This document shows positions 1 through 10,236 of a stretch of 64,000 nucleotides of DNA, piece by piece; positions within the stretch are counted from its first letter, which is position 1; every line of letters begins with the position of its first letter. The notes beneath the pieces are model-generated. The model saw nothing but the letters and a program-made list of their open reading frames with translations, was not told where the DNA came from and did no database searches. The DNA is taken from contig CM071924.1 of NCBI GenBank assembly GCA_016081115.2, positions 88,674,616 through 88,738,615 on the forward strand, read 5' to 3'. The position numbers and the translations under genes were made by a program. This DNA is from Rehmannia glutinosa. Taxonomy: Eukaryota; Streptophyta; Magnoliopsida; Lamiales; Orobanchaceae.

Positions 1-880
1 TGCTCATCTTCCAACTTACACCTGCCAGAAATCAGACATGAGTCCGAATATTGTAGCGATAAAAGAAAAGGATATAAACCCCAATAAATAAGAAAATCAA
101 AACTTTTCAATAGTCAATTCACAATCTTGCCTATTGTGATAATTAATAAAACATATAAATGCAAAAGAAATTAGTTAACATGAACCCTGTTATAGAGCAG
201 CATTCCCCAGTTTCAAACTAAACTAACATATATAAACCGATTAAAATTCATCATTTTCTTCCTCTAAATTAATTAGGCTGGTCTTAAGCTCGATTTACTT
301 TCAGAAAATTTCCACGGAAGATGCGAAAAACAAATCCATTGATATAAACAACGAAAAGAAACAATAATACCTACTGTATTAAAATGGCGACAGTCAAACA
401 ACAAAATGGGCGAACGAAGACAAATGAACCCTAATTGCTTAAAAAAATTAATTTAACTGCAACAAGTAATAGTTTTTTTGGGAACCATAAACTTCTAATA
501 CGAAAAATGCATTGACAAGGAATTCAATTTATATATTTCTGTGACAAAAAATTCGACCAAAAAAAGGGGTTTGAATCACCTCTGTTCAGCAAATGGAACC
601 CTAACTGTCCGTCTAATTGTGTTCGAACAATGATTTTTTTTATTATATGGAATCAGACCATGGATGTGTACATATAAAGAATTCGAGCTCCACAACAAAT
701 CTTTAAGTTTTTTAACACATACTAACAAAAATTTCAATGGGAAAAAATGGAGTTTCGAACTGTACCTCAGATGAGCCTAATATTTCCGAGCTTTCCTCAA
801 TATCGTGTGGTTTGCTATAGTAAGTTTTCGCTCTGTGTCTTCGAACGGCGCTGAGATGCAAACTCTAGGGTTTTTCTTTG
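1..880 (-). other. Possible 5' end of a gene leaving the window (leader exon, intron, exon edge)
   Basis: On the minus strand, about 767-880 reads like a plant leader: it holds an AAACCCTA-type box and ends at 766 before a good donor (GAG then GTACAG). At the far left, a minus-strand acceptor (TTTCTGGCAG) precedes the last 20 or so bases of the window. Together they would make a non-coding first exon, a leader intron of about 740 bp and the edge of the next exon, with the gene body outside the window. No coding sequence is visible to identify it. This is inference from splice-like signals only. Confidence 0.22.
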
Positions 881-1981
881 TTTAGGGTAGGAGATGAAAG
901 AGAAAAAGAGACAATTCTAATGTTGGATAGGTTATTAAAAAATAAGGGGCAATTTGGTAAAATCCATTGTAGTCACTTATTATCAATGTTGTCAAACACC
1001 AATATTGACCATCTATATTGGATCCAATACACAATAAATCCAACACCCCAAACAAAATGAACCCTATGAAGGATAGTGATAAATAATCAAATCATCATAT
1101 ATCCAGTACAAGTTATATAATCCCATCAATTTTCCCAAACGAGCCCACAGTGGCTGACGCATGATTGAGATGTAGGCTTAGGGGTCGAAACCTAGTTTTA
1201 GAGACATACAGAAATAATATTTCCCATAATTTTGGGGGCAAATATAATTTTTCCTTGGTTTATACATAGTTATAGACTAAATAACATATAAATTAAAGAG
1301 AAAAAATAAATTTTCAAAATTTTTGGGGCAACAGCCCCCACTTACCCCTTGGGTCCACCACTGCACACACATATATGCAGCTTATAATATTCTCTTAAAG
1401 TTATCTAATCTTTGAATCATTAAGGCAAGGAAATAAGATTTGTAACCAAAGATACGCTATTCAAAAGGTAATCTTACAAACTATGACTTGTAATTTCTTG
1501 TAAATCATAGGTTTAAAACTGTATAACACAATAATTAATGACCAAACATGAGCTTTTGTTAACAACTCTACAGAACTTTCAAATCAATACTACAAAAAAT
1601 AAATGGATAATTACAAAAACTACCACTAAAATTTAGTCTAATTACAGAAAACTTTATTTATCTTTAAAAAATTACAAATATCCCATTAAAATTTGCATTT
1701 TACCTAATAAATACTATTGGGCCTCTTGAGGATGCATTTTTGTAATTTTAAATCAAAACAGATTTTTTTTTAATCAGGCTAAATCTAAATGTACTTTTTA
1801 TAATTAATCAAAAATATAAAATATATAAACGAATGTTCACAACATCCATATGCTTTTCAGTCATCAAATTAAACAACTAGCCCAAGACTCTAAAAATGTG
1901 GTGTACGTCCTCCAGCACATAACTCAACTGATACAAAGGATTTGAATGATGTGATGCTGGCACCCGCAATGTGGGTTTTGA
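881..1981. other. Intergenic, AT-rich, no gene seen
   Basis: No supportable gene. It holds transposon scraps: around 1320-1372 a GCCCCC-rich tail typical of plant repeat relics, and around 1609-1755 a degraded piece starting ATAATTACAAAAACTACC, the same end sequence as the small MITEs at 27199 and 37629. Confidence 0.5.
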
Positions 1982-2194
1982 ATATGTCTGGTAATATGTT
2001 GGAGGAGGATTTCTTGTGTGGTGGATTTCAATCTAAAAATACCAAACTCATTGAATCAAACAGATCCTGCGGTTCACCTCCTCCATGAAGCTTCACTAGA
2101 GATGCAAGGAATTAAAGAAAGGGCTAAGGAATTCATAGCCAGGCTTCTGGCGCAGATGGGCCATGATCAGGAAATGCTGGCCCGTCGTTTGTAG
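1982..2194 (+). pseudogene. Unidentified exon-like open stretch, no start codon
   Basis: A 70-codon open stretch follows an in-frame TGA and ends at TAG (2192-2194). Its second half has a convincing, helix-rich protein composition with motifs such as LLHEASLEMQ, KERAKEFI and ARLLAQMGHDQEM. No start codon fits and I see no clear splice acceptor, so it may be the last exon of a gene, a captured gene fragment or a decayed transposon piece. I do not recognise the family. It lies in a gene-poor stretch 3.5 kb from the MYB gene and on the opposite strand. Confidence 0.3.
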
Positions 2195-2517
2195 TACCTT
2201 TTGTTTTGGGCCTTGTAATCTTATAAGATCGTTCTTAATCTTAAGAAGAAGAAAAAAATGTATTGCCTATGTTTGGATTTGTATATATATTTAGGCCCTA
2301 AACAAATTTTCATGGGCATGGCCCTAAACTCATTGAAACTTCTACTTCCTATTTTTGGACTAGGATATTTAGGCCCAAAACAGTTTGGCCCTTTTTTTTC
2401 TTAGTTTAAGCCAAAAAAATATGTATTCGAGATAAATAAATATCAACATAGTGACACACGTATGTATACACGAGTGTATAATGTGTGTATATGCCTAAGC
2501 AAAATAATAAAGAGTTA
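2195..2517. other. Intergenic, nothing recognised
   Basis: AT-rich sequence with no ORF, repeat or motif that I can support. Confidence 0.5.
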
Positions 2518-3521
2518 TAGCATTAAACTCCTACTACAATAAAAATTTCTATCTATTTAAAACTCTTAAAGATAATAACATAATCGATTAAAACTAATCA
2601 TAATAGATATTTAGACCTTATCTCAATCGTTCTCTTTGGAGTTGAGACGATCCGATTTGATGAATCCGAAGGAGATCATCGTAGAATTTTGTTAATTAAC
2701 CATGGAGGGCACGAGGGGTGCGAGGCGAAAATAAGATGAATACCGTCATTAATTACATATGAATTCATGCATTTATTAGCTAACACCGATTAGTTTCTAG
2801 CACTCCAAACGTTCATTTTTCCCACGATATTATTGAATCTCTCCCTAGGTTTGAAGAATTTGACAACCCAACCCTTAAGTGGTATTGTTTTCGTCTTTTC
2901 GAAAAAGAAACTTTCAAGATGAGGATCACGTTGCATGACCCAATGCTTATGGCAATTTCAATTTATTTGGCGAAAAGTGGTCTGTCATAACCACTATCCT
3001 CGTCAAATTGCGACAATTATTCGTAGTTAATCATTGAAGTTGTGTCGTCACATTCCTTATCATATATAGGTGGTTCATCATAACCACCAATCTCCTTGTC
3101 AATTTTCGGAAGTTCTTCGCACCCAACCTCCGTTATAGTATCGTCGCTTTCTTCATCAACACTTCATGGTCCAATATAGTCATCATCTTCATTGTCACTT
3201 AGACACATTGAAAAAGATTTCTTGGTGGTTGTGAGTTTCCCTAGATACCAACTGAAAGTAGAAGCGTGAATAAAGATACAACTCATCTCGTACGTTGATT
3301 CTACACGAATATCGTAAGAGAGACAAGAATTTAGGGAATATCCTAACTCGATTTTTTTATTCAATAATCAAACTTCCTAAAAATAATAACAAAACCAATT
3401 AAGTATTTGTAAGATTAAACTCCTACTACAATAAAAACTCCTAACTACTTAAAACTCTTAAAGATAATAACATATTCCATTAAAACTAATCCTAATAGAT
3501 ATTTACACATTATATCCAACA
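2518..3521 (-). mobile_element. Decayed miniature LTR retrotransposon (TRIM-like)
   Basis: About 105 bp at 2518-2627 is repeated in direct orientation at 3413-3521, sharing motifs such as ACTCCTACTACAATAAAAA and AAAACTCTTAAAGATAATAA. Read on the minus strand the upper copy starts TGTTGGATATAATG like a copia LTR. The sequence at 3241-3250 reads TGGTATCTAG, close to the usual initiator-methionine tRNA primer site. The inner part (about 2640-3240) encodes only an acidic, broken gag-like stretch (SDNEDDDY). No pol is present. The lower repeat seems truncated, since similarity stops after about 110 bp, and I found no TSD. Confidence 0.4.
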
Positions 3522-5241
3522 GAATGCTTTATAATGGTTGGTTAAAAGTTGAAATAGTGGAGTTGCTACGTTTTATTAATTTAATTTAATTGAATTATAC
3601 TTTAATGCTCTAATATATAGTTAGTATACAATAAAATCTCGTGCCTCATAAAGATGTTTTTTAGCCTTTTACATATTGGGCCTTGAAATCAATTCGGCCC
3701 CCCACCTATAAACCATACAGCAGTGAAAAATAAAAGGATTATGGATTTAAATACACTATTAGTTAGGGGAGTAGTCAAAATAGAAGAGATAATGGTGCTT
3801 TCAAAAAAAAAAAGAGAGATAATGGTATGTATGATAAAGTAATGAATTGTGAAGAATCTGGGTTCAATAAAAAATGCCAAAATAATTACACTACACATAA
3901 CCCAAAAAAGAAATTTAAAAACAAATTTCAATTTTCTGAAAACCATAAAATACTTTTTATGTCAATCCATTCCATCAAATATTCATTTCAGAAAACCCAA
4001 AACGTTGATTTGTTTACTAAATTACCTTTGAACTTAAATTACAAAAGTAATAAATGAGGTTTCTAATAATTCTTCAAGAAAAAATATCCTGAATTTAAGA
4101 TAGTTTAATCATAGTAGATATTCTTATTTTCTTTAAGAATAAAAAGATAACAATTTCCAAAGTTCATAAACTAAGTTTGTAAAAGATTGTACTACAAATA
4201 AATCAATGCAATAAAAAAATTACAATTAACAAAAAAAATTATAATATAGAAGTTTCGTGAGTTTTCTTCGTCAAGAAAGGGTTTTCAAGAATCAATATTT
4301 TCATAGATTTTTTATCATAAAAATTATTGTAAATTTTTTTAAATTTTTTTTAGTAATTCCCCAGAAAAGGGAGAACTAGCAATTTTATGTTACAAATTTG
4401 TCCAACACAATGTAAGAGTTAGGTTATTAATAATTTTAATTATAATGTAAACTTTTTTTATATATATTTAGCAAAAAAAGTGTGCCTAAAATGATGCACA
4501 CCATACTTGCACACAATTAAAAATCCTCATGCCTCAAAAGAAGCAAATTGCAATCAGTGTAAAGTCCAAATCTTTTAACCATGCTCACATGATTTAGTAG
4601 TCTGCGACAGGGACATATTACTTTTTATGGAAAGACCAAAAAAAATTAATAATAAGATATTAAACATTTCTTTTTAAAAAAAAAAGGAAAATCAAACATG
4701 TAGTCCATATGTTGTGTAAGTGGGGATCAACCTTATACTTTAGTTATAGAAACTTATTTTATTACGATAATTGATTCATGTATGATCTCATATGAGTGGT
4801 ATGTTTCCTCATTAGTATCCCTAATAAAATGTTGTGCAAGGGACTGCCAGTCTGCAGCATTGCACATGTGATAAGTAATAACCACTTATCATTTTAATTA
4901 AATATCTCAGGAATTTTTTCAGAGTCATTATTGAGAAAAACACACAAAAAAGGGACAAAAGTAATGTCAATAGCACCTTTTTATTTTGTGAGCTAAAATA
5001 TTTTGTTGTAAATTGTTTTTAATAGAATTTACAAGTAGTAATTTGCACTCAAAATTTTGTGGAAACAATATGTAAAGGACTCATTTTTTGTACAACGTTT
5101 GTGTGAATTTTGACCAGGTTATCAAGTTATTAATTTTGAAAAAAAAATATATCAATACTCTTAGTAATTGTTTACAAGTCACATAACCAAGGACCTAGGA
5201 AGTAAAAGCCCACATCGGATGCAAAAGGAAAATGAAAATCA
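3522..5241. other. Intergenic, very AT-rich, no gene seen
   Basis: Poly-A/T-rich sequence with only short open frames of low complexity. No repeat boundary or RNA gene could be supported. Confidence 0.5.
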
Positions 5242-5248
5242 TTACTAA

Positions 5249-5723
5249 CTGGAAAATAAACATTTTGATCATGTAACTTAGACAATTTGGAGATTTAATT
5301 CTATAAGTAGTCATCTTTAAATTTTAACCCAATATTTTTAAAGCAATTGGACATTTAATCTGATTTTAACAGAAATTGAATAATTTTATTTGAAATTGTT
5401 GATTATTACCACTGAGATACAAACAGATCAAAATTTTGGGGAAATTTCCACCGAAGCAATGAAGTTACCAAATTTTTAAGTTAATTTGGTGATTTGACAT
5501 GTCAATTATTGTATGAAATCACTAAAATTCCTGAAATTTTTAGACACGTCAGCGACCCACAAGCCGTAGGCTCGTAGTCAACAATAAAATTATACTGATT
5601 TTGGTCAAAATCGACTAAATGATCGAATTGTTAAAAAATATTGGATCAAAATTTAAACGTAACTATTTAAAAGATTAAATCTCCAAATAGTCCATGCTGT
5701 AGGACTGAAAATACTATTTCCCC
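5249..5723. mobile_element. MITE with long terminal inverted repeats behind the MYB gene
   Basis: The first and last 110 or so bases are inverted copies of each other, with shared blocks such as TTTGGAGATTTAAT and TTTAAATTTT. The element is flanked by TTACTAA on both sides (5242-5248 and 5724-5730), a plausible TSD of 7-8 bp. It has no coding capacity. Whether it is hAT- or Mutator-derived is unclear. Its edge lies 24 bp beyond the MYB stop codon, so it probably supplies most of that transcript's 3' UTR and perhaps its polyadenylation signal. Confidence 0.7.
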
Positions 5724-5747
5724 TTACTAATTTACTACAAAATACAA

Positions 5748-8236
5748 TCAAAATTCAGGTAATTGTACGAGGTCCTCTGCCCTATGAAACAGGTTGTACC
5801 AAAAATCCATGCAACCTTCCATATTCTCTTCGGATCCAAACGGGTTTGAAACCCGAACCAGTGAAGAATCACTATTGCCAGACGAGAAATCACTAGTGGC
5901 ACCCGACAAAACCTCCGACCAGAAGCTTTCGTCCATTACCGGCAAATTGTAGCCGTCGACACCGCCGGTAACGGCGGCGTTGGTGAGTGACGAGATTTCG
6001 CTGGACGAATGCAGCGGCGAATTTGGTTCCTCCATTTGAGTGAAATCTGATGATTCGGTTGTGTGTATTTTTGGGTTTCGGATTCGGGTCGGGTTTTGTT
6101 ATTGAGCCTCTTCTTCAAGTGGGTGTGCCATACATTTTTAATTTCGTTGTCCGTGCGGCCCGGTAATGTAGCTGCAATTATGGACCATCTGCAAAAATAA
6201 TTGCTTATCACGTGCTAATCTTTGGGCTTTGCTTCTTATTTTTTTATAACATGATTTTTTCCTTTATCAAAACATGCAAATTTTTTGTTATTATCCAAAA
6301 TGTTTTATAAAACCACTTAAAAATATATTCTCTCGAACTATATCTTTCCCAAATATTAAAAAGGGATGATTGTTAAACCACCCTGAGTTTTGGGCTAATT
6401 AAAAAAAAAAAACGCCATATGTTTCAAACTAATAAAAAAAAACTGTCAAATTTAGTTTTGTCTTAAATTTAAAAGGGGTGTGATCGGGGACGGACCCAAG
6501 GGGGTGGTGGCGGCGACCGCCCTCGTCTGCGATTGAACCCCTATAATATATTATTTAATATATTAATATAGTATATAAAAATGTAAGCCAACATATTTTG
6601 CCCCCTCCCCAAATTTTCATGTAATTTTGTTATAAAAGCTTGTATGTTTTATTTTTATTTATATTAGATTTGATTTTGACAGAAGGTACCCAAGGTTTAG
6701 GGACCAGAGCAATAAATAATATATATACAATCGCGGAGATAACAGGGGGAGGCCAACCCAGACTCTGGCACCTCTTTTTAAAAAAAAAAGGTATTTTTAA
6801 AAAAATTAGTTAATATTTATGTGTATTTTTAGTTTTTTTATTCGGCTCATTCCAATTTTATCGACCTACCCTTAATAATTCCTAGATACGCATACGCCAT
6901 TATATAATGGCGTATCTAGGATTATTACCCAAATATCTGAAAAATTGGGATGAGCGAGATAAAAATACAAATAAATATTAACTAAAAAAAAAAATTGAAA
7001 AATTTTACCTAGTAATTTTTTTTAAAAAAGGAGGGGGCTAGGGTTGGCCCCTATTTCCACCATTGATTGTATATATACATATATAAAAAAAACTTGGTCC
7101 TCGCCGGAGGGAGCTCTGTCTTGTCTTGGCACCATCTACGCCGCCTCAAGACCGCCCCGGATTTTAAAAGAATTTACTGCGTCGTCCGTGTGTGATAATA
7201 TTTTTTATAGATGTGAGGGGAGTTTTAAAATGTTTTTACTAATGAATAAAAATATAAGAAAAGATCAAAACTCAAAGGGGATTTTTGCAATTTCATAAAT
7301 ATTTGGGTTTTTCTATAATTAGCCCGAATCTCGGTTTTTTTTGGTAATCATCCCTATTAAAAATGAGCAATTACGAAAATTATCCTTAAGGTTTAGATTA
7401 ATTAAAAAACGCATAGATGTTAAAAGTTACAAAAAATAATTTAATTATGTGTTAAATGCAAAGAGGTAATTGCAAGAGTTTTACTAATTTAAGAGTTTTT
7501 CAAAAATCTTTTTTTGTAATTAACCCAAACTTCAGGGGTAATTTTTGCAATGATCCTTATAAAAAATAACACCAAATAAATTTGACTGTTCAATCACGGG
7601 CCAATTTCAAGTGATTTATCTTCCAAAAACTATAAGATTCTAAATAAATTTTAGGGGACTTCTTTGAAATTTTCAAAATTCTGAATTTTTTCGTAATTAA
7701 CCCAAACGTCAAGTAATTTTTGTAATTATCCTTATTAAAAAAAATAACACCAAATAAAATTTGACTGTTCAATCACGAGCCAAATTGGAAGTGACTCATT
7801 TTCCCAAAGATTCTGCATTAAATTAAACGTATGAAAAAACAATGAAATATGAAAGATTTCAAACCTGTTGCCCAACTCTTGATGCAATTTAATAATGGTT
7901 TCTTCCTCTTCCTTGGTGAAATTACCCCTCTTAATATCGGGCCGCAAGTAATTCATCCACCGGAGACGACAACTCTTTCCACACCTTAGCAGTCCTGTTT
8001 ACCAAAAAAGTAATTAACAAAGATTTCAAATAAAACCCACAAAGATTTTCATTCAATTTACTTAATTATATAAAAATGCAGATGAAAGTAATTTAATACA
8101 TACCGGCCCGTTTTGGAAGAGCCCGCCAATTGGGATGGCCGTTGTGATTGATGTAATTGATGAGGATGAGATCTTCTTCTTCAGTCCACGGGCCCTTTTT
8201 CAGGCCCATTTTCTCACAGCATGGAGCCCGACCCAT
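5748..8236 (-). CDS. R2R3-MYB transcription factor, subgroup 2-like (MYB13/14/15 type), with one frame break
   Basis: Nuclear DNA-binding regulator; subgroup 2 relatives act in cold, stress and phenylpropanoid/stilbene responses. Exons are 8104-8236, 7865-7994 and 5748-6188. The 133- and 130-bp first exons match the classic R2R3-MYB structure, with GT-AG borders. The start is at 8236 (MGRAPCCEKMGLKKGPWT). R2 covers about residues 14-64 and R3 about 67-115, with conserved tryptophans, the R3 signature GRTDNEIKNVWHTHLKK and no bHLH-binding motif. The C-terminus carries the subgroup-like blocks FWSEVLS and MDFWYNLF and ends LPEF. The R3 frame and the C-terminal frame differ by one base near 6066-6072, in a run of five A. 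One more base would give a 235-codon frame including the stop. This is either a pseudogene lesion or a sequence error; the conserved tail favours error. The family call is firm, the subgroup probable. Confidence 0.9.
6363..7354. mobile_element. Mutator-type MITE with nested inserts in MYB intron 2
   Basis: A perfect 9-bp TSD (TATTAAAAA at 6354-6362 and 7355-7363) flanks inverted ends beginning GGGATGATT. Inside the ends, CTGAGTTTTGGGCTAATTA on the left matches the right arm imperfectly. A 9-bp TSD is typical of Mutator-like elements. The middle is occupied by later insertions, including the foldback at 6719-7086 and a GC-rich relic around 6480-6720 and 7090-7170. No transposase is present. 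Confidence 0.65.
6719..7086. repeat. Near-symmetrical foldback (hairpin) element
   Basis: Two arms of about 184 bp meet at CCATTATATAATGG (6898-6911). Outer ends share TATATACAATC; both arms carry GGCC-AACCC, AGTTAATATTTAT and CCTAGATACGC blocks in inverted order. Transcribed within the MYB pre-mRNA it would fold into one long hairpin, the type of structure that can feed small-RNA production. No ORF. Confidence 0.7.
7364..7830. repeat. Second MITE tract and 90-bp local direct duplication in MYB intron 2
   Basis: A block of about 90 bp with AATAACACCAAATAAA and TTTGACTGTTCAATCACG occurs at 7552-7640 and again at 7728-7815. Each copy directly follows a MITE right end (GTAATTAACCCAAAC then a GTAATTTTTG-type tail). 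The layout suggests that the insertion site was duplicated together with a MITE end. Confidence 0.55.
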
Positions 8237-8387
8237 TAAGAAATAATTAGTCACTAATTAATTAAGTATTAGGGATTTTTTTCCTTTTTTTTTGCTGTGG
8301 ATTTTTTGTACTTGGAGTGGACAGTATTTTGAGGTTGTCAATTCTTGAAAGAAGCTGGAAATGGTTAAGTGATAAGTGTGGCAATAG

Positions 8388-8396
8388 CTATATATA
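8388..8396 (-). promoter_or_regulatory. Putative TATA box of the MYB gene
   Basis: On the minus strand TATATATAG lies about 150 bp upstream of the start codon, a normal plant spacing. It overlaps a TA/CA dinucleotide tract, so chance occurrence is possible. Confidence 0.35.
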
Positions 8397-8399
8397 CAC

Positions 8400-9361
8400 A
8401 CACATTATATATATAGTTGATGTCGGAACTTGGAAGTGACTCAAAAATTGTAAAATTATTAATAGGAAAAAAAAAAAATGGCACGCAGGTTCGAGGAATG
8501 GGGTTTCGAGGAAAGGGCCTGACGTAATAATTGGACCAATTGGTCAAAACACGTGGGATTCATTGACCTGGATTAAAATAATTTAAGAATAAATATACTA
8601 TAATTTTTAATTTTTTAAAAATGATGTAAGTGATTAAATAAAATAAAATTGTTAATATGAATTGTTGATAACCGAGCAGAGATAGCAAAAGATGGGTCCA
8701 CGAGAAGCTGCTTGTGGAACAAATTCTCATCTCACCCCACACACGGATGCACAACTCCCATTAAGGGGGCACGTGCCCGTACTAATTTTTATTTTTAAAA
8801 TCTATTAATTAAGATAAAAAAAAAACAAGTTCATTCTCCCATTACAGTTTATAATTGTACTTATTTTATTTTTGATGTAGTTTATAATTATATATGTTTT
8901 GTGAGTAGGTTTCTTGTGTGATGGTTGTACTGTGGGATGAAAATAAAAAGTAATTTTTTTAATATAAGAAATAATAATTTTAGTGTACAAACTAATATAA
9001 ATCATGTACAACTAGAAAAGTATATTCAGAATAGTATCATTTATTACCCTAAAAGTATTACTTTTTATACATAAAAAATATTATATTTTTTTTCTATCGC
9101 ATAGTGCGATCGTATTAAAAGTTTTTGTCTTGTTTTGTGCCCCCTTGTATTACATTTATGGATCCGTCCCTGTCTCACCCAATCGAGTAGGATCTCTCTG
9201 GGTCAAGACTGAATAGTCAACCGATATGACTTGGAACCTTGGAACAAAGCTTGACAAGATGAATTGGAAAGGTCAGTAACAAATAAGAAGAAACTTCAAT
9301 AGCAGACACAACCGCCACTTGTCGAACAAGGACAAGACAACGGAGAGGCTTAACCCGTTGG
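8400..9361. other. Intergenic, upstream of the MYB gene
   Basis: No gene supported. Around 9100-9175 there is a repeat-relic tail (GTGCCCCCTTG ... GGATCCGTCCCTG) of a type common in plant transposon remains. Confidence 0.45.
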
Positions 9362-9620
9362 CTACCACAAAGGATTTATGTCTCTTGTGGTATAGAGGTC
9401 GTGAGTTCCAACCCACACTCCATAAAAAATATTCCTCGGGGCATATGAGGGCAAATGAAGGACTTGGCGGGAACTCATATTGAATACATCTGTGTGAGTT
9501 CGATTGGGGTGAGTTCGATTATACTTTGATTCAGGGGGTCGAATATATATACTTGTTCTCTTTACATGGGAGAACCTGATTGTTTGACAGCAGACTCCAT
9601 CAAAGACATTGGCCACTTTG
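9362..9620 (-). repeat. Dispersed repeat, copy 1 of 3
   Basis: On the minus strand this shares a mosaic of blocks with 19340-19560 and 24700-24960 (plus strand): AAAGAGAAC then TATATTCGACCCC, a run of CAATCGAACTCACAC, and a GTATTCAATATGAGTTCC block. The shared order over roughly 200 bp shows one repeat family. No element ends, TSD or coding sequence were found, so its class is unknown. Confidence 0.5.
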
Positions 9621-10218
9621 TGCACATCCATTGGCTTATATTGATGGCATCGATGAAGGGAAGAATTCTTGTCGTCGAGGCATATACGTAGTGAATGAAA
9701 GTCGAAAAAGCGAGATACCAAAAAAAAAAAATAAGGACGAGACAACAAATAATAAAATAATTTTGTCAACCATGCAATCCATGAAGGACCAGAAAAGTGA
9801 CATCCACTACCAACATAGACCTAATGATTGTTACTCGACTAATTGGATTAATTATAATAAAATTATTATGAGAAAATGACTTTTGGCAAACTCAATAAAT
9901 GCTCTGTAATTACTAATCAATACATCTTGTTGGCAACCGACTAAAATTTCAGCTCGATCCTTTTCAGTAAAAGCATGTTAATTCCAATTTTCATATATTT
10001 CTAGCCCTTTTACTATTTTATTATAATTCTAATCACACCAGGCGTATCATTGAGCGAAATGGGCGTTAATATGGATCAACTAGAGAAAGGTTGGCCACAC
10101 TTAATTAACTTCAAAAAAGTCATTTACTAAACTAGAAAATGGTTATTGAATGATATAAAAGTTGAAAATAAATCAGGTCACTAAAAACTCTCTTGCCTAA
10201 CCCTAACCTTTTTGTTTT
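9621..10218. other. Intergenic, nothing recognised
   Basis: AT-rich sequence without a supportable gene or repeat. Confidence 0.45.
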
Positions 10219-10236
10219 ACACATTTCAGAGATTAT

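Noticed and set aside
3689..3946. 85-codon minus-strand frame with hydrophobic segments
   Set aside because: Phe/Ile-rich because of AT-rich sequence; no homology recognised and no gene context.
9362..9769. 135-codon open frame on the minus strand
   Set aside because: Covers the dispersed repeat; the frame is broken in the other two copies.
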